Source of the DNA: Anaerolinea thermophila UNI-1
GTDB taxonomy: Bacteria; Chloroflexota; Anaerolineae; Anaerolineales; Anaerolineaceae
DNA length: 64,000 bases
Direction of reading: 5' to 3'
NCBI RefSeq assembly: GCF_000199675.1
Contig: NC_014960.1
Span: 2,418,001 to 2,482,000 of the forward strand
Numbering within the stretch: the first letter of the stretch is position 1; every line of letters begins with the position of its first letter. Shown here one piece after another: positions 33,524 through 42,835 of the stretch. The notes below the pieces were generated by a model, which did no database searches, was not told the origin of the DNA, and saw only the letters and a list, made by a program, of their open reading frames with translations. Position numbers and translations under genes: made by a program.

Positions 33524-35920
33524 ATGAATATGACCCTGCATCGCATGATTGTGCCTTCATCGGGCTGTCCGGCATCCTGTCAATATTGTTTTGGACCCCA
33601 TCAAAAAGACAAAACGATGAACAAACAGGTGCTGGAAAGAACTGCATCCTGGCTGGGAGAGGAAAAAGCCTCAACGCTTGAAATCACTTTTCATGGCGGC
33701 GAGCCGTTGACTGCAGGGGTAAAATTTTTTCGAAACGCATTCGATGTTCTACAAAATCAAAACCCTGAGAAGAACATTCGCTTTAATTTGCAGTCCAATC
33801 TCTGGCTGTTGAATGATGCCCTGATAGATTTATTTGCCGAGCACCGGGTCTCGATGGGAACCAGTCTGGACGGTCCTGAACACATCAACGATGCTCAGCG
33901 CGGGAAAGGGTACTTCCGCCGCACCATGCTGGGAATTGAAAAAGCCCGCCGGAAAGGGCTGGCAGTGGGATGCATTGTGACTTTTACCCGTCAAAGCGCG
34001 GAACAATGGGAAGAAATTCTTGAGTTTTTCATCCGCGAAGGGCTGAACATCTCCATTCATCCAGCCCAACCCATGCTGAACGGAGCGGGACACGTCACAC
34101 CCGAATGGGTGCTTCCCCCTCAACGATATGGAGAGTTGCTGGTACAGGTGCTCCCCTATTACCTGAAGAATATCAACAGAATTCGCATTGAAACGCTGGA
34201 TGCCATTGCTCGTTCAATTGCCCGGGGGAAAGGGGGAATCTGTACCTTTGGCGATTGTTTGGGTGGGTATCTTACCGTTGGTCCGGATGGGAGCGTGTAT
34301 CCCTGTCAGCGGTTTATGGGAAACCCGCACTATCGCATGGGAACCATTTGGCAAAGCCAGGAGCAAATCCAGCAATCCCCGGTTTGGCAAGCCTTTTTAC
34401 AACGCCAAAAAGCCATCCAGGAACGATGTGGCGATTGTCCCTTTGTGGATATTTGCCGCGGCGGGTGTCCATATAACGTTCTGGCGCAGAATCCGCAAGG
34501 ATTTTCCAGTGAGATTCGCGACCCCTACTGCCCAGCCTACCAGCAAATCTTTACCGAGATCACCGAACAGGCAACCCGGGAAGCCTTTTCGGCGGAAAAC
34601 CTTCAGGCAGTTGTGGACTCACCCACACCTCACCTGCTCCAAAAGGGCACTCTTCTCCATCTGATGAGCGGACGTCCGCACCCAACTGAAGCCATGACAC
34701 ACGCACGACAAACCCTGGCAGTGGTTGCTCTGGGTGCCTCTCAGAGTGTGGAGGAAGCCCATCAGCGGCTGAGCATGGCGGGGGTGATTGGCAACCCCGA
34801 GCGAGCCCGCAAAGCGCTGGAATCTCTGCATCAACGGCTTACTTCTCCTGAGAACTCACGCAACAATCTTTACCTCCATATCACTTTTGAGTGCCCTCTG
34901 CGTTGTAATCACTGTTATGCCAGAGGTGGACGACATTCACCCGCCTTCCCTGCAGAGAAAGCCATTGAACTGGCACAACAAGCCTCCAGGGCAGGCTTCC
35001 GCCATTTTGTCATCACCGGCGGAGAACCGCTTGTCCATCCTGAAATTTTCCCGCTACTGGAACACCTGGAAGGGTTGCAGCAGGATTTATCGCCTATGCG
35101 CATTGTTTTGCGCACCAGCCTGGTCTCTCCCCTTTCCGATGAACCAATGCGCCTTCTGGCAAATGCTCCCCATGAAGTTGTCGTCAGTCTGGATGGCGAT
35201 CCGCAAACCCACAATGCCCGACGAGGGGAAAACGCTTATCAACGTACGGTGGAAAATCTTCAACGGCTTCTTTCCATGCATGGAAAAGCCGAGGTCTCTC
35301 TGGCAGCGGTTCTGCCTCTGTCCCAAGCCCGTGGCGCTGAAGGAGAACATGTTCGCGAACTGGCAAAGCGCCTGGGTATTCGGCGGGTGCGCATTCGCCC
35401 GCTCTTGCCGCTGGGCAGAGCCTCGCACACTTACCCGGATTTACCCGTTGAGGCAGTATGGTTCAGCATGACCGCTGAAGAACGACTGGCGTACGGTTTT
35501 ACCCCCGCTTCTTCCTGCGGTTTGGGACAAAATCTGTATATTGAACCAGATGGCAATGTGTACCCCTGCTACGCCTTGAACTCCCCCTCATTGCGTCTTG
35601 GAAATGTGCTGGAAGTCAATGGAATAGAGAAAATTCTTTCCTCCTCTTTCTTCCAGAGTCTTTCCCATCATACGGTAGATACCCGTCAAACCTGTAAGGA
35701 ATGCGCTTACCGCTATCTTTGCGGTGGAGCCTGCCGGGCATGGGATCGCAGAACTTTTCAAAGCCCTGAAGAACTGAATTCATCTCCAATGAATTGTGCA
35801 TCTCTTAAGAATCGTGCGGAAACTTTACTGATTACTGCACTGAGGATTGCCGAAGTCCCGCCAGAGCGTTGGGAATTGGCAGGACTCCCTTTCCCCCATC
35901 ATCTCCCAGAAAGCAGTTAA
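33524..35920 (+). CDS. Fused double radical SAM/SPASM protein, putative peptide maturase
   Basis: About 798 residues. Module 1 starts with PSSGCPASCQYCFGPH (CxxxCxxC) and ends in a SPASM part (GPDGSVYPCQRF, then CGDCPFVDICRGGCPYN). Module 2 starts near residue 455 with ECPLRCNHCYARGG and ends with PDGNVYPCYAL and CKECAYRYLCGGACRAW. A helical linker of about 100 residues joins them. Paired rSAM/SPASM modules occur in peptide-modifying enzymes of the Mhun_1560/CbpB type (from memory). No Cys-rich precursor is seen next to it. The start is uncertain: no ribosome site precedes 33524 or 33530, and a TATAAT at 33517 would give an almost leaderless mRNA. Confidence 0.82.
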   Translation: MNMTLHRMIVPSSGCPASCQYCFGPHQKDKTMNKQVLERTASWLGEEKASTLEITFHGGEPLTAGVKFFRNAFDVLQNQNPEKNIRFNLQSNLWLLNDALIDLFAEHRVSMGTSLDGPEHINDAQRGKGYFRRTMLGIEKARRKGLAVGCIVTFTRQSAEQWEEILEFFIREGLNISIHPAQPMLNGAGHVTPEWVLPPQRYGELLVQVLPYYLKNINRIRIETLDAIARSIARGKGGICTFGDCLGGYLTVGPDGSVYPCQRFMGNPHYRMGTIWQSQEQIQQSPVWQAFLQRQKAIQERCGDCPFVDICRGGCPYNVLAQNPQGFSSEIRDPYCPAYQQIFTEITEQATREAFSAENLQAVVDSPTPHLLQKGTLLHLMSGRPHPTEAMTHARQTLAVVALGASQSVEEAHQRLSMAGVIGNPERARKALESLHQRLTSPENSRNNLYLHITFECPLRCNHCYARGGRHSPAFPAEKAIELAQQASRAGFRHFVITGGEPLVHPEIFPLLEHLEGLQQDLSPMRIVLRTSLVSPLSDEPMRLLANAPHEVVVSLDGDPQTHNARRGENAYQRTVENLQRLLSMHGKAEVSLAAVLPLSQARGAEGEHVRELAKRLGIRRVRIRPLLPLGRASHTYPDLPVEAVWFSMTAEERLAYGFTPASSCGLGQNLYIEPDGNVYPCYALNSPSLRLGNVLEVNGIEKILSSSFFQSLSHHTVDTRQTCKECAYRYLCGGACRAWDRRTFQSPEELNSSPMNCASLKNRAETLLITALRIAEVPPERWELAGLPFPHHLPESS

Positions 35921-35994
35921 GGGTGTCTCCCAAGAACACTCCAAACGTTTGAAATTGGTTATAATCAAAAAAAGGCTTGACTCGGGGGAATCTT

Positions 35995-36420
35995 ATGGAC
36001 TCTCGAAGAGATTTTCTCAAAGCGCTCCTGGGGATGGTAGCAGGGACAATCATTGCGCCAATCGCCCGAAAAAAGATACCCAGCAGGCAGAAAATTGTAT
36101 TGCTGGAAACCCACGTTGCCGGATTCCAGTATCACGAAGGGATGCGTCGAGGGGTAGCAAAAACGCTGAAGTCCGGGGTACCTCTAAAACTGGTGCGAGA
36201 ACCGCAAAACCTATACGATGAAAACGCTATTGCTGTGCATACTCTGCAGGGGCAACACCTGGGATATATTCCGCGGAGTCTGAACGAAATTCCTGCCCGA
36301 ATTGCTGATCAGGGCATTCCACTGGAAGCCAAAGTAGTCAAGTTTCATCCAAGAAACGAGCCCTGGGAACGCTTGCTCATTCGGGTGTATCAGGTCATTC
36401 CGGAAGAGGAAATTCTCTAG
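35995..36420 (+). CDS. HIRAN-domain protein with twin-arginine signal
   Basis: 141 residues from the ATG at 35995. MDSRRDFLKALLGMVAG is a twin-arginine export signal. Residues about 45-140 fit the HIRAN domain: HVAGFQYHEG, LVREPQNLYDENAIAVHTLQGQHLGYIPRSL, then a final VYQVI strand. HIRAN is known from DNA repair proteins such as HLTF, where it binds DNA ends, so export outside the membrane is odd. It stands between the radical SAM and SET-domain genes on the same strand. Confidence 0.8.
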   Translation: MDSRRDFLKALLGMVAGTIIAPIARKKIPSRQKIVLLETHVAGFQYHEGMRRGVAKTLKSGVPLKLVREPQNLYDENAIAVHTLQGQHLGYIPRSLNEIPARIADQGIPLEAKVVKFHPRNEPWERLLIRVYQVIPEEEIL

Positions 36421-36488
36421 AAGTTATCCCTTGACCTCAAGCCATTCCCTGATATGATAGCCACCGACAAATGAAAAACGGAGAAACC

Positions 36489-37010
36489 ATGAAGCAACCA
36501 GAACGTTATTCTTATCTTTCCCCCAAAGTAGAAGCCCGGCGCTGTCCCGATAAGGGTGGCTATGGAGTATTTGCACGTGAGAAAATCCACGCAGGTGAAC
36601 TGATCACCGTATGGGGCGGCAGAGTAGTGACAGAAGAAGAACTGGACGAAGTTCCGATTGAACAGGCTACGCACGGCATTCAGGTAGATGAGGGAATCTA
36701 CTTGATTCCACTGGGAATTGACGAACCTGCAGATATGTTCAATCATTCCTGCAATCCCAATGCCGGCTTGTTCGGGCAGATTGCACTGGTTGCCATGCGG
36801 GATATTGAACCCGATGAAGAGGTCTGCTTTGACTACGCCATGAGCGATAGCAGTCCGTATGACGAGTTTGAATGTCACTGTGGCGAGCCTACCTGCCGCG
36901 GAAAGGTCACCGGCAATGACTGGCAACTGCCCGAATTGCAAGCCCGTTACGAGGGATACTTCTCGCCCTACCTGCAACGGCGCATCCAGAAAATGCACAG
37001 TGGAAAATAA
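36489..37010 (+). CDS. SET-domain protein
   Basis: 173 residues; the ATG at 36489 has GGAGA 5 nt upstream. Motifs of a compact SET methyltransferase: KGGYGVFAREKIHAGELITVWGG, FNHSCNPNAGL (the NHS pseudoknot), DIEPDEEVCFDYAM and a post-SET CHCGEPTCRGKVTG. All cofactor and substrate segments appear intact, so it should be an active lysine methyltransferase. Bacterial targets are unknown; horizontal gain from eukaryotes or viruses has been proposed for such genes in general. Confidence 0.9.
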   Translation: MKQPERYSYLSPKVEARRCPDKGGYGVFAREKIHAGELITVWGGRVVTEEELDEVPIEQATHGIQVDEGIYLIPLGIDEPADMFNHSCNPNAGLFGQIALVAMRDIEPDEEVCFDYAMSDSSPYDEFECHCGEPTCRGKVTGNDWQLPELQARYEGYFSPYLQRRIQKMHSGK

Positions 37011-37027
37011 TCAGAGATTGGTTAGCA

Positions 37028-37066
37028 TGAAAAACGGAGCCTTTCTTATGGGCTCCGTTTCTTTTT
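37028..37066 (+). terminator. Terminator after the SET gene
   Basis: AAACGGAGCC pairs with GGCTCCGTTT across a short loop and is followed by CTTTTTC. It lies between convergent genes. Confidence 0.85.
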
Positions 37067-37070
37067 CAAA

Positions 37071-37988
<918 letters not shown>

Positions 37989-38033
37989 ATGCACTACCTG
38001 TAAAACGACAAACTGCCTGTAAATATAACTCTT

Positions 38034-38618
38034 CTAGTACGGGACACCAGCCATGAAATGCAACAGCGCGCGGGTGAGTAGGGTATCTGCGGTGGCGCGG
38101 TGGGCATTAGGCAGAGTGATCCCGCAGTGCTTTCCCGCCGCATCCAGAGAGTGGTAGCGGTAAGCCCGGCGTTTCGGATCCCATTCTCCATAATATTCTG
38201 CGTACAGTTTCATCAGGTCAAAGGTTCTGAAACGGTCACGCCAGGGCAAACCGAGGCGCGCATGGGATTGCTGCATCATACGCAGGTCAAATTCCTCATT
38301 GTATATCACCACCACCCCTGCATTGAGCAGGATGGGACGGACTTCCTGCCAGACAATATGCCAGGGGCGGGCTTTCTGCACATCCTCATTGCTAATCCCA
38401 TGCACGGCAATGGCATCGGGCGGGATCGGGCGGGTAGGGCGCACCAAACTCTCATAAACGACCTCTCCATTATCATTGACAATGGAGATTTCAATAATTT
38501 CATCCTGGGCACTTAATCCCGTAGTTTCCGTATCCAGGTAAATGGGATTATGCTTCAGCACTTCCCGAGCCACCTGAACGGCTCGCTGTCGTAAGGTAGG
38601 GGTAACGGTCGTACTCAT
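38034..38618 (-). CDS. DEDDh 3'-5' exonuclease (DnaQ-like)
   Basis: 194 residues. IYLDTETTGLS gives the DxE pair, VVVIYNEEFDLRMM the second Asp and NAHRATADTLLT the His and last Asp. A stand-alone DnaQ-like domain of this length could proofread or trim DNA or RNA. It ends 45 nt downstream of the msrP-like start and begins 5 nt past the stop of the lipoprotein gene upstream, so it may be co-transcribed with that. Confidence 0.9.
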   Translation of the reverse strand: MSTTVTPTLRQRAVQVAREVLKHNPIYLDTETTGLSAQDEIIEISIVNDNGEVVYESLVRPTRPIPPDAIAVHGISNEDVQKARPWHIVWQEVRPILLNAGVVVIYNEEFDLRMMQQSHARLGLPWRDRFRTFDLMKLYAEYYGEWDPKRRAYRYHSLDAAGKHCGITLPNAHRATADTLLTRALLHFMAGVPY

Positions 38619-38622
38619 CTCT

Positions 38623-39444
38623 CTATTCCAGTTTCCACATTGAAATTTGGTCTAAATCCACTCGAAAATTAGCGGTTTGATTCGCGGCTACAAATGCGCC
38701 AAAGTAAGGCGCGCTGTACGTTGCATCGTCAATTTCCTTAAGCAAAACTCCATTGGCATACAGGCGAAGGGTATTTCCTTTTGCCATCACTCCCAAGCGA
38801 TTGGTTTGATTCGATCCAGATAAAATAGCAGGATCGGCAGTGAGGCTGACCAGTTCAGCATTCACGTTATTGTTAAAATCACGAGCATAGAGGTTATACC
38901 GCCCATCGCAGGTCACGCCAAAGAAATAAGCGCTGTTTTCTTTGCTGGCTCGGAAAACGATGCCGTACAAATCATTCCCGGCGCAATCGCGGGTGCGGAA
39001 TACCTCTTCCACATACAAATTCACGGCAGGAGCGGCATAAGTTAACGTCCAGCCATGCCAGCCATTGGCGTTTCGCCCTACCAAAGCAATACTTCCCTCT
39101 TCCTCTTCAATTTTGGTGTTGTCGTTTTCGTACAGGTAGAAATTTTTGGCTGTATCCAGATTATCCTGCCAGAAAGGCGCACCTAACGCCAGCGCAGGAT
39201 CGCCTGGGACGGGAGTGGGAGAAGGTGCAGGGAGAGTCGGAGAAGGCATCGAGGTGGGAGTTTGGGCAGGCGGGGCTGTATCTGTCGGCGGCAGAGTGGG
39301 CGTGGGTTGTTGGGTCATCAAAATGCTCACCTGCGTGGCAATCAGATCCACAGTGGGCGTGGGGGATTCCGCAGGAGATACCGGCAAATTACAGGCGCTC
39401 AGTCCAAGGATAAATACGAAAAAGATGGCAAGAATTTTCTTCAT
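38623..39444 (-). CDS. Lipoprotein with lectin/LamG-like C-terminal domain
   Basis: 273 residues from the ATG at 39444, behind AGAGGAGAT; the longer frame to 40188 is antisense to the pseudouridine synthase. Signal peptide with LSAC lipobox, Thr/Pro linker to about residue 85, then a beta-rich domain (GSIALVGRNANGWHGWTLTY, YGIVFRASKENSAYFFGVTCDGRY, NTLRLYANGVLLKEIDD, YFGAFVAANQT) like the concanavalin/DUF1080 fold. One Cys pair (RTRDC, VTC) may be bridged. Surface binding role inferred. Confidence 0.85.
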   Translation of the reverse strand: MKKILAIFFVFILGLSACNLPVSPAESPTPTVDLIATQVSILMTQQPTPTLPPTDTAPPAQTPTSMPSPTLPAPSPTPVPGDPALALGAPFWQDNLDTAKNFYLYENDNTKIEEEEGSIALVGRNANGWHGWTLTYAAPAVNLYVEEVFRTRDCAGNDLYGIVFRASKENSAYFFGVTCDGRYNLYARDFNNNVNAELVSLTADPAILSGSNQTNRLGVMAKGNTLRLYANGVLLKEIDDATYSAPYFGAFVAANQTANFRVDLDQISMWKLE

Positions 39445-39522
39445 GTTTTTTGACCAATCTCCTCTTATTATAACCATTTCATCCCATTTCCATTTAAAAT
39501 AGCATGAGAAAGGTGCTACATC

Positions 39523-40242
39523 ATGAGGAAGAACGCAGAAAAGCAGGGAACATATCGGTATATCCTTTTTTACAAACCTTACGGGGTACTGACTGCCTTC
39601 ACAGACCCCGAAGGACGTCCCACACTGAAAGACTGGATTCCCGTTCCGGATGTTTACCCCGCAGGACGGCTGGATATGGACAGCGAGGGACTGCTCTTCC
39701 TCAGCAACGATGGAGACCTGATGCACCGCATCACCGACCCGCGATATCAGCATCCCAAAACGTATCTGGTTCAGGTAGAAGGAGTTGTTTCCGGTGAAGC
39801 GCTGGCAAAACTGCGCCGAGGGGTAGAGGTAAAAGGCAGGCAAACCCAGCGCTGTCAGGTAATGGTCATTCCTGAACCGGACCTCCCACCACGCGCCAAG
39901 CCTGTAACCCCTCACGGACCCACCACCTGGCTGCGCATGGTTCTTACCGAAGGCAAAAAGCGCCAGGTACGCCACATGACCGCCGCAGTGGGACATCCCA
40001 CCTTGCGGCTGGTGCGTGTGGCAATTGGTCCGCTTTCCCTGGAAGGGCTTACCCCGGGCGAGTGGCGTGACCTTACCCCTCAGGAACTGGCGCTGCTGAA
40101 GCGCAGTCTGCGTCTTACGGACGGGCGAATTCCTGCAATGTCTGCAGGTAATGCTCGGGAATCCCGATATCGAAACGCCGCCCGTCAATCATCAAACCGT
40201 GGAAGCCGTCCATCTGGCGCAGACGATCCAGTGCAGGAGTGA
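39523..40242 (+). CDS. RluE-like 23S rRNA pseudouridine synthase
   Basis: 239 residues. ILFYKPYGVLTAFTD, catalytic Asp in PAGRLDMDSEGLLFLSNDG, HPKTYLVQVEG and EGKKRQVRHMTAAVGHPTLRLVRVAIGP are the RsuA/RluE motifs. It lacks an S4 domain, as in RluE, which modifies U2457. The enzyme core ends near residue 200 (LLKRSLRL); the remaining 39 residues are read antisense through the end of the convergent kinase gene and are rich in Arg, Ser and Asn, so they are likely an extension caused by loss of an earlier stop. Confidence 0.92.
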   Translation: MRKNAEKQGTYRYILFYKPYGVLTAFTDPEGRPTLKDWIPVPDVYPAGRLDMDSEGLLFLSNDGDLMHRITDPRYQHPKTYLVQVEGVVSGEALAKLRRGVEVKGRQTQRCQVMVIPEPDLPPRAKPVTPHGPTTWLRMVLTEGKKRQVRHMTAAVGHPTLRLVRVAIGPLSLEGLTPGEWRDLTPQELALLKRSLRLTDGRIPAMSAGNARESRYRNAARQSSNRGSRPSGADDPVQE

Positions 40243-42037
40243 GCTGGAACTCTCCGCGCTCACGCAGATTGTTGCGGATGCTGGTTTCCAGAATATCGAA
40301 AATTTCCGGCTTAATGATGTACTGTCCGAATACGGTCAGGTATTCGCCTTCAGGAATGCGCGGTGTGCGTAAATTGACGCGAGCGTAGTCCAGCGTTGGC
40401 TTCTCGGCAAACTCGGTAATGTTCAGCACACGATCTTCTTCCAGCCAAACGCCGTTGACCACCCCAAAACTGCTGATATCTGCCTCAGGGGTGCGCTTCA
40501 AGCCCACAATGCTGACCCCGTACTGGTTATATGCCTCAATCATCTGGCGGGCACAGGAAACAGGTGTATTCGAGCGATAGATATGATCGCCGAGCATCAG
40601 CAGGAAAGGCTCATCCCCAATGACCTCGCGGGTCATGTACACCGCATGTCCAAAACCTTCCTGATTGTCCTGCACGACAAAGTGGACATGCTGCCCCATC
40701 TGGAGCAACCGCCGCGAGTATTCCTGAAAATGAGGGGGTAATTTGTTGAAGTTTTCAATGGAAATTTGTGAATTGAAGAAATTGCGGAAATCATCCAGGT
40801 CGCCACGCTGGACAATGATATAGACCTCTTCAATACCCGCATCCAGGGCTTCTTCGACAATGAGCAGGATGGCAGGCTTGGCAATTCCATCACGGTCAAT
40901 CACAGGGAAAAGTTCTTTCTTGGTGGCTTTGGTGGCGGGGAACAGGCGCGTACCGAAACCGGCGGCAGGAATGACTGCCTTGCGCACCTTTGGACCCGCG
41001 TGCAGGGTCAGTTTGATGGCTGGCAAGCCCAATTCTTGCTCCAGAATCTGTACCACTTTTTCCTGATCTTCAGCGCTTTTACAGAGGAATTGGGCGGTGC
41101 CATCTCCCTGAGACCCCACGCCTTTACACCCGTAAATGTGCGGTTTCAGAGGCTCATATTCCAGCACGCGGTGAAGCATGGGAGCAGTTAATTCTTCAGG
41201 GCAGACGGGCATGGCATAACGGTCAAAATAAGATTGGGCTTCCACCATGATTTTGCCCAGCGTTTCGGCATCCGAACGCTGGAGAGCATCTATCGCCCGA
41301 TGGATAATCTCCTTGTTGATGGGACCCAGCAATTGCTGGACATTGCGCTCCATCTCATTTTCCGCAAAGGGGTAACAACGGTTAAGACGGTTGAGAATCT
41401 CCAACGTGTCCTTCTGTGAGAGCAAATCCACCAGGACAAAGTACATGTCTTTTTCAACGCGCAGTTCTTTGGTCTCAAGGCGATCACCGTCAAAGGTCAT
41501 CAAAACGGGACGGTTACCGAACGCACAGCCCTGATCCATGCGCCCACAGCGAGATGGTGTGGTGATTTCTCCCTGATATGCCAGTTCCATCTCACCCCGA
41601 ATGGTCAATTTCAAGTCGTAGATGCGGTTAAACGCCCGGGCTGTAAGCACACAAATTGCCGCACTGGAAGATAAGCCTTTCTTGATAGGCAGGTCGGTTT
41701 TGTAATTGTTAATCACCAGACCACGCACATGGTAGTTAATCAACACCTGATAAGCCACCCCCGCAACATAACTCCAGAAGCCGCCCCGTTGGGCTTCCTC
41801 AAGCAGGGCTTGGGGATTCATATCAATCTCGTAGGGACCAACCACCTCGCCCTCAGGCGTGGTAGAAGTCAGCACCAGTTTATTGGGGTGCGGTTCCACT
41901 TCAGCATAAATGCCCTGGTTAGTGCCACAAATGATGGCATAGCCTTTCTCAATCTCGGCATTAATACGGCGATAGCCCCCCGCCCAATCCGAATGTTCTC
42001 CAAGCAAACAAATTCTTCCAGGTACAAACAATTTCAT
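40115..42037 (-). CDS. Bifunctional GHMP sugar kinase and nucleotidyltransferase
   Basis: 640 residues from the ATG at 42037. Residues 1-345 are a GHMP kinase: PGRICLLGEHSDW, KKGLSSSAAICVL (ATP loop), GRMDQGCAFG, and a C-terminal part with GCKGVGSQGDGTAQF. Residues 350-640 are a GalU/RmlA-type nucleotidyltransferase: VIPAAGFGTRLFPATKATKKELFPV, EVYIIVQRG, MLGDHIY, FAEKP and TVFGQYIIKPEIFDIL. A kinase and pyrophosphorylase in one chain would turn a free sugar into a nucleotide sugar, like Fkp for L-fucose but in opposite domain order and with a UTP/glucose-type second domain. The sugar is unknown; a uronic acid, arabinose or galactose is possible. Confidence 0.88.
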   Translation of the reverse strand: MKLFVPGRICLLGEHSDWAGGYRRINAEIEKGYAIICGTNQGIYAEVEPHPNKLVLTSTTPEGEVVGPYEIDMNPQALLEEAQRGGFWSYVAGVAYQVLINYHVRGLVINNYKTDLPIKKGLSSSAAICVLTARAFNRIYDLKLTIRGEMELAYQGEITTPSRCGRMDQGCAFGNRPVLMTFDGDRLETKELRVEKDMYFVLVDLLSQKDTLEILNRLNRCYPFAENEMERNVQQLLGPINKEIIHRAIDALQRSDAETLGKIMVEAQSYFDRYAMPVCPEELTAPMLHRVLEYEPLKPHIYGCKGVGSQGDGTAQFLCKSAEDQEKVVQILEQELGLPAIKLTLHAGPKVRKAVIPAAGFGTRLFPATKATKKELFPVIDRDGIAKPAILLIVEEALDAGIEEVYIIVQRGDLDDFRNFFNSQISIENFNKLPPHFQEYSRRLLQMGQHVHFVVQDNQEGFGHAVYMTREVIGDEPFLLMLGDHIYRSNTPVSCARQMIEAYNQYGVSIVGLKRTPEADISSFGVVNGVWLEEDRVLNITEFAEKPTLDYARVNLRTPRIPEGEYLTVFGQYIIKPEIFDILETSIRNNLRERGEFQLTPALDRLRQMDGFHGLMIDGRRFDIGIPEHYLQTLQEFARP

Positions 42038-42232
42038 GGAAACAAAGCCCCATTTCAAAAGAATATAGGACGATTTTACATGTGCGCTCCAATCCCGTCA
42101 AACCTAGCCATCCATTCCAATTCGAGAATTCCCATTGACTTTCTGTTTCAAAAGGATATGATAAATAATAGATAAATTCAATAAACATATCCAAAACTTC
42201 GAATTTATGAGGTGGAAAGCAAGTAGTAACAG

Positions 42233-42835
42233 ATGAACCAAAAAATCAGAAGTTGGGTATTCATCTTTTGTTTTTTTCTGAGCGGGTGTGAAGTTTTCCC
42301 CATAGTGCCACAACCTACCATAACAATATACCCTACTCCCACTCTGACCCAAGTTCCAAATGGGAACCTCTCTGCCACTTCAGAAACAGGGTATCAATTC
42401 ACTTTTGATGACAACTTTATTGCCGAAGCCCATGTTAAAGGGGAAGGCAAAACCTGTAATGGCGTTCAGGGCCCCTGGATGATCCATGTTCAGGTGACGG
42501 GCAGTCCTGAGCCTGGCGCCACCATTCAAACAAGCGGGGAAGCAGAATTCACACTAAGGGTATTTGAAGGAACATTAATGACTCAGGTCGAAATTCTAAC
42601 GACTGGAACGGGTGTTTTTCAAACTGCTGAAATCACAGGGACCGGGGATATTCAGGACCCTTTATTATTCATCTTTGAAATAAAACCTGACAGAACCACT
42701 GCTGTCGTAACAGTCACAAGCACGGGGAAAGGCTTAATTACCCTTCACACACAAGACGGTGACCGCACAATTCCATACGCCACAGTATTTACCACTCAAC
42801 CTTGCTCTGTTGCAATCATGGTTGAAATGTGGTAA
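42233..42835 (+). CDS. Lipoprotein whose end has been replaced by an IS insertion
   Basis: 200 residues as read. Signal peptide with LSGC lipobox (Cys about 19), Thr/Pro linker, then a beta-rich domain with one Cys near residue 74 (GKTCNGVQGPW). The IS element starts at 42802, so the last 11 residues and stop are IS-encoded. Removing the IS and one target repeat restores a frame that continues at 43729 and ends at the TAA at 43769-43771, giving a native end of about 13 residues with DCP at its tip. The original Cys there may have paired with the one in the domain. Function unknown. Confidence 0.75.
   Translation: MNQKIRSWVFIFCFFLSGCEVFPIVPQPTITIYPTPTLTQVPNGNLSATSETGYQFTFDDNFIAEAHVKGEGKTCNGVQGPWMIHVQVTGSPEPGATIQTSGEAEFTLRVFEGTLMTQVEILTTGTGVFQTAEITGTGDIQDPLLFIFEIKPDRTTAVVTVTSTGKGLITLHTQDGDRTIPYATVFTTQPCSVAIMVEMW

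Noticed and set aside
38623..40188. 521-residue reading of the lectin-like lipoprotein
   Set aside because: The first 248 codons are antisense to the pseudouridine synthase; the signal peptide and ribosome site start at 39444.
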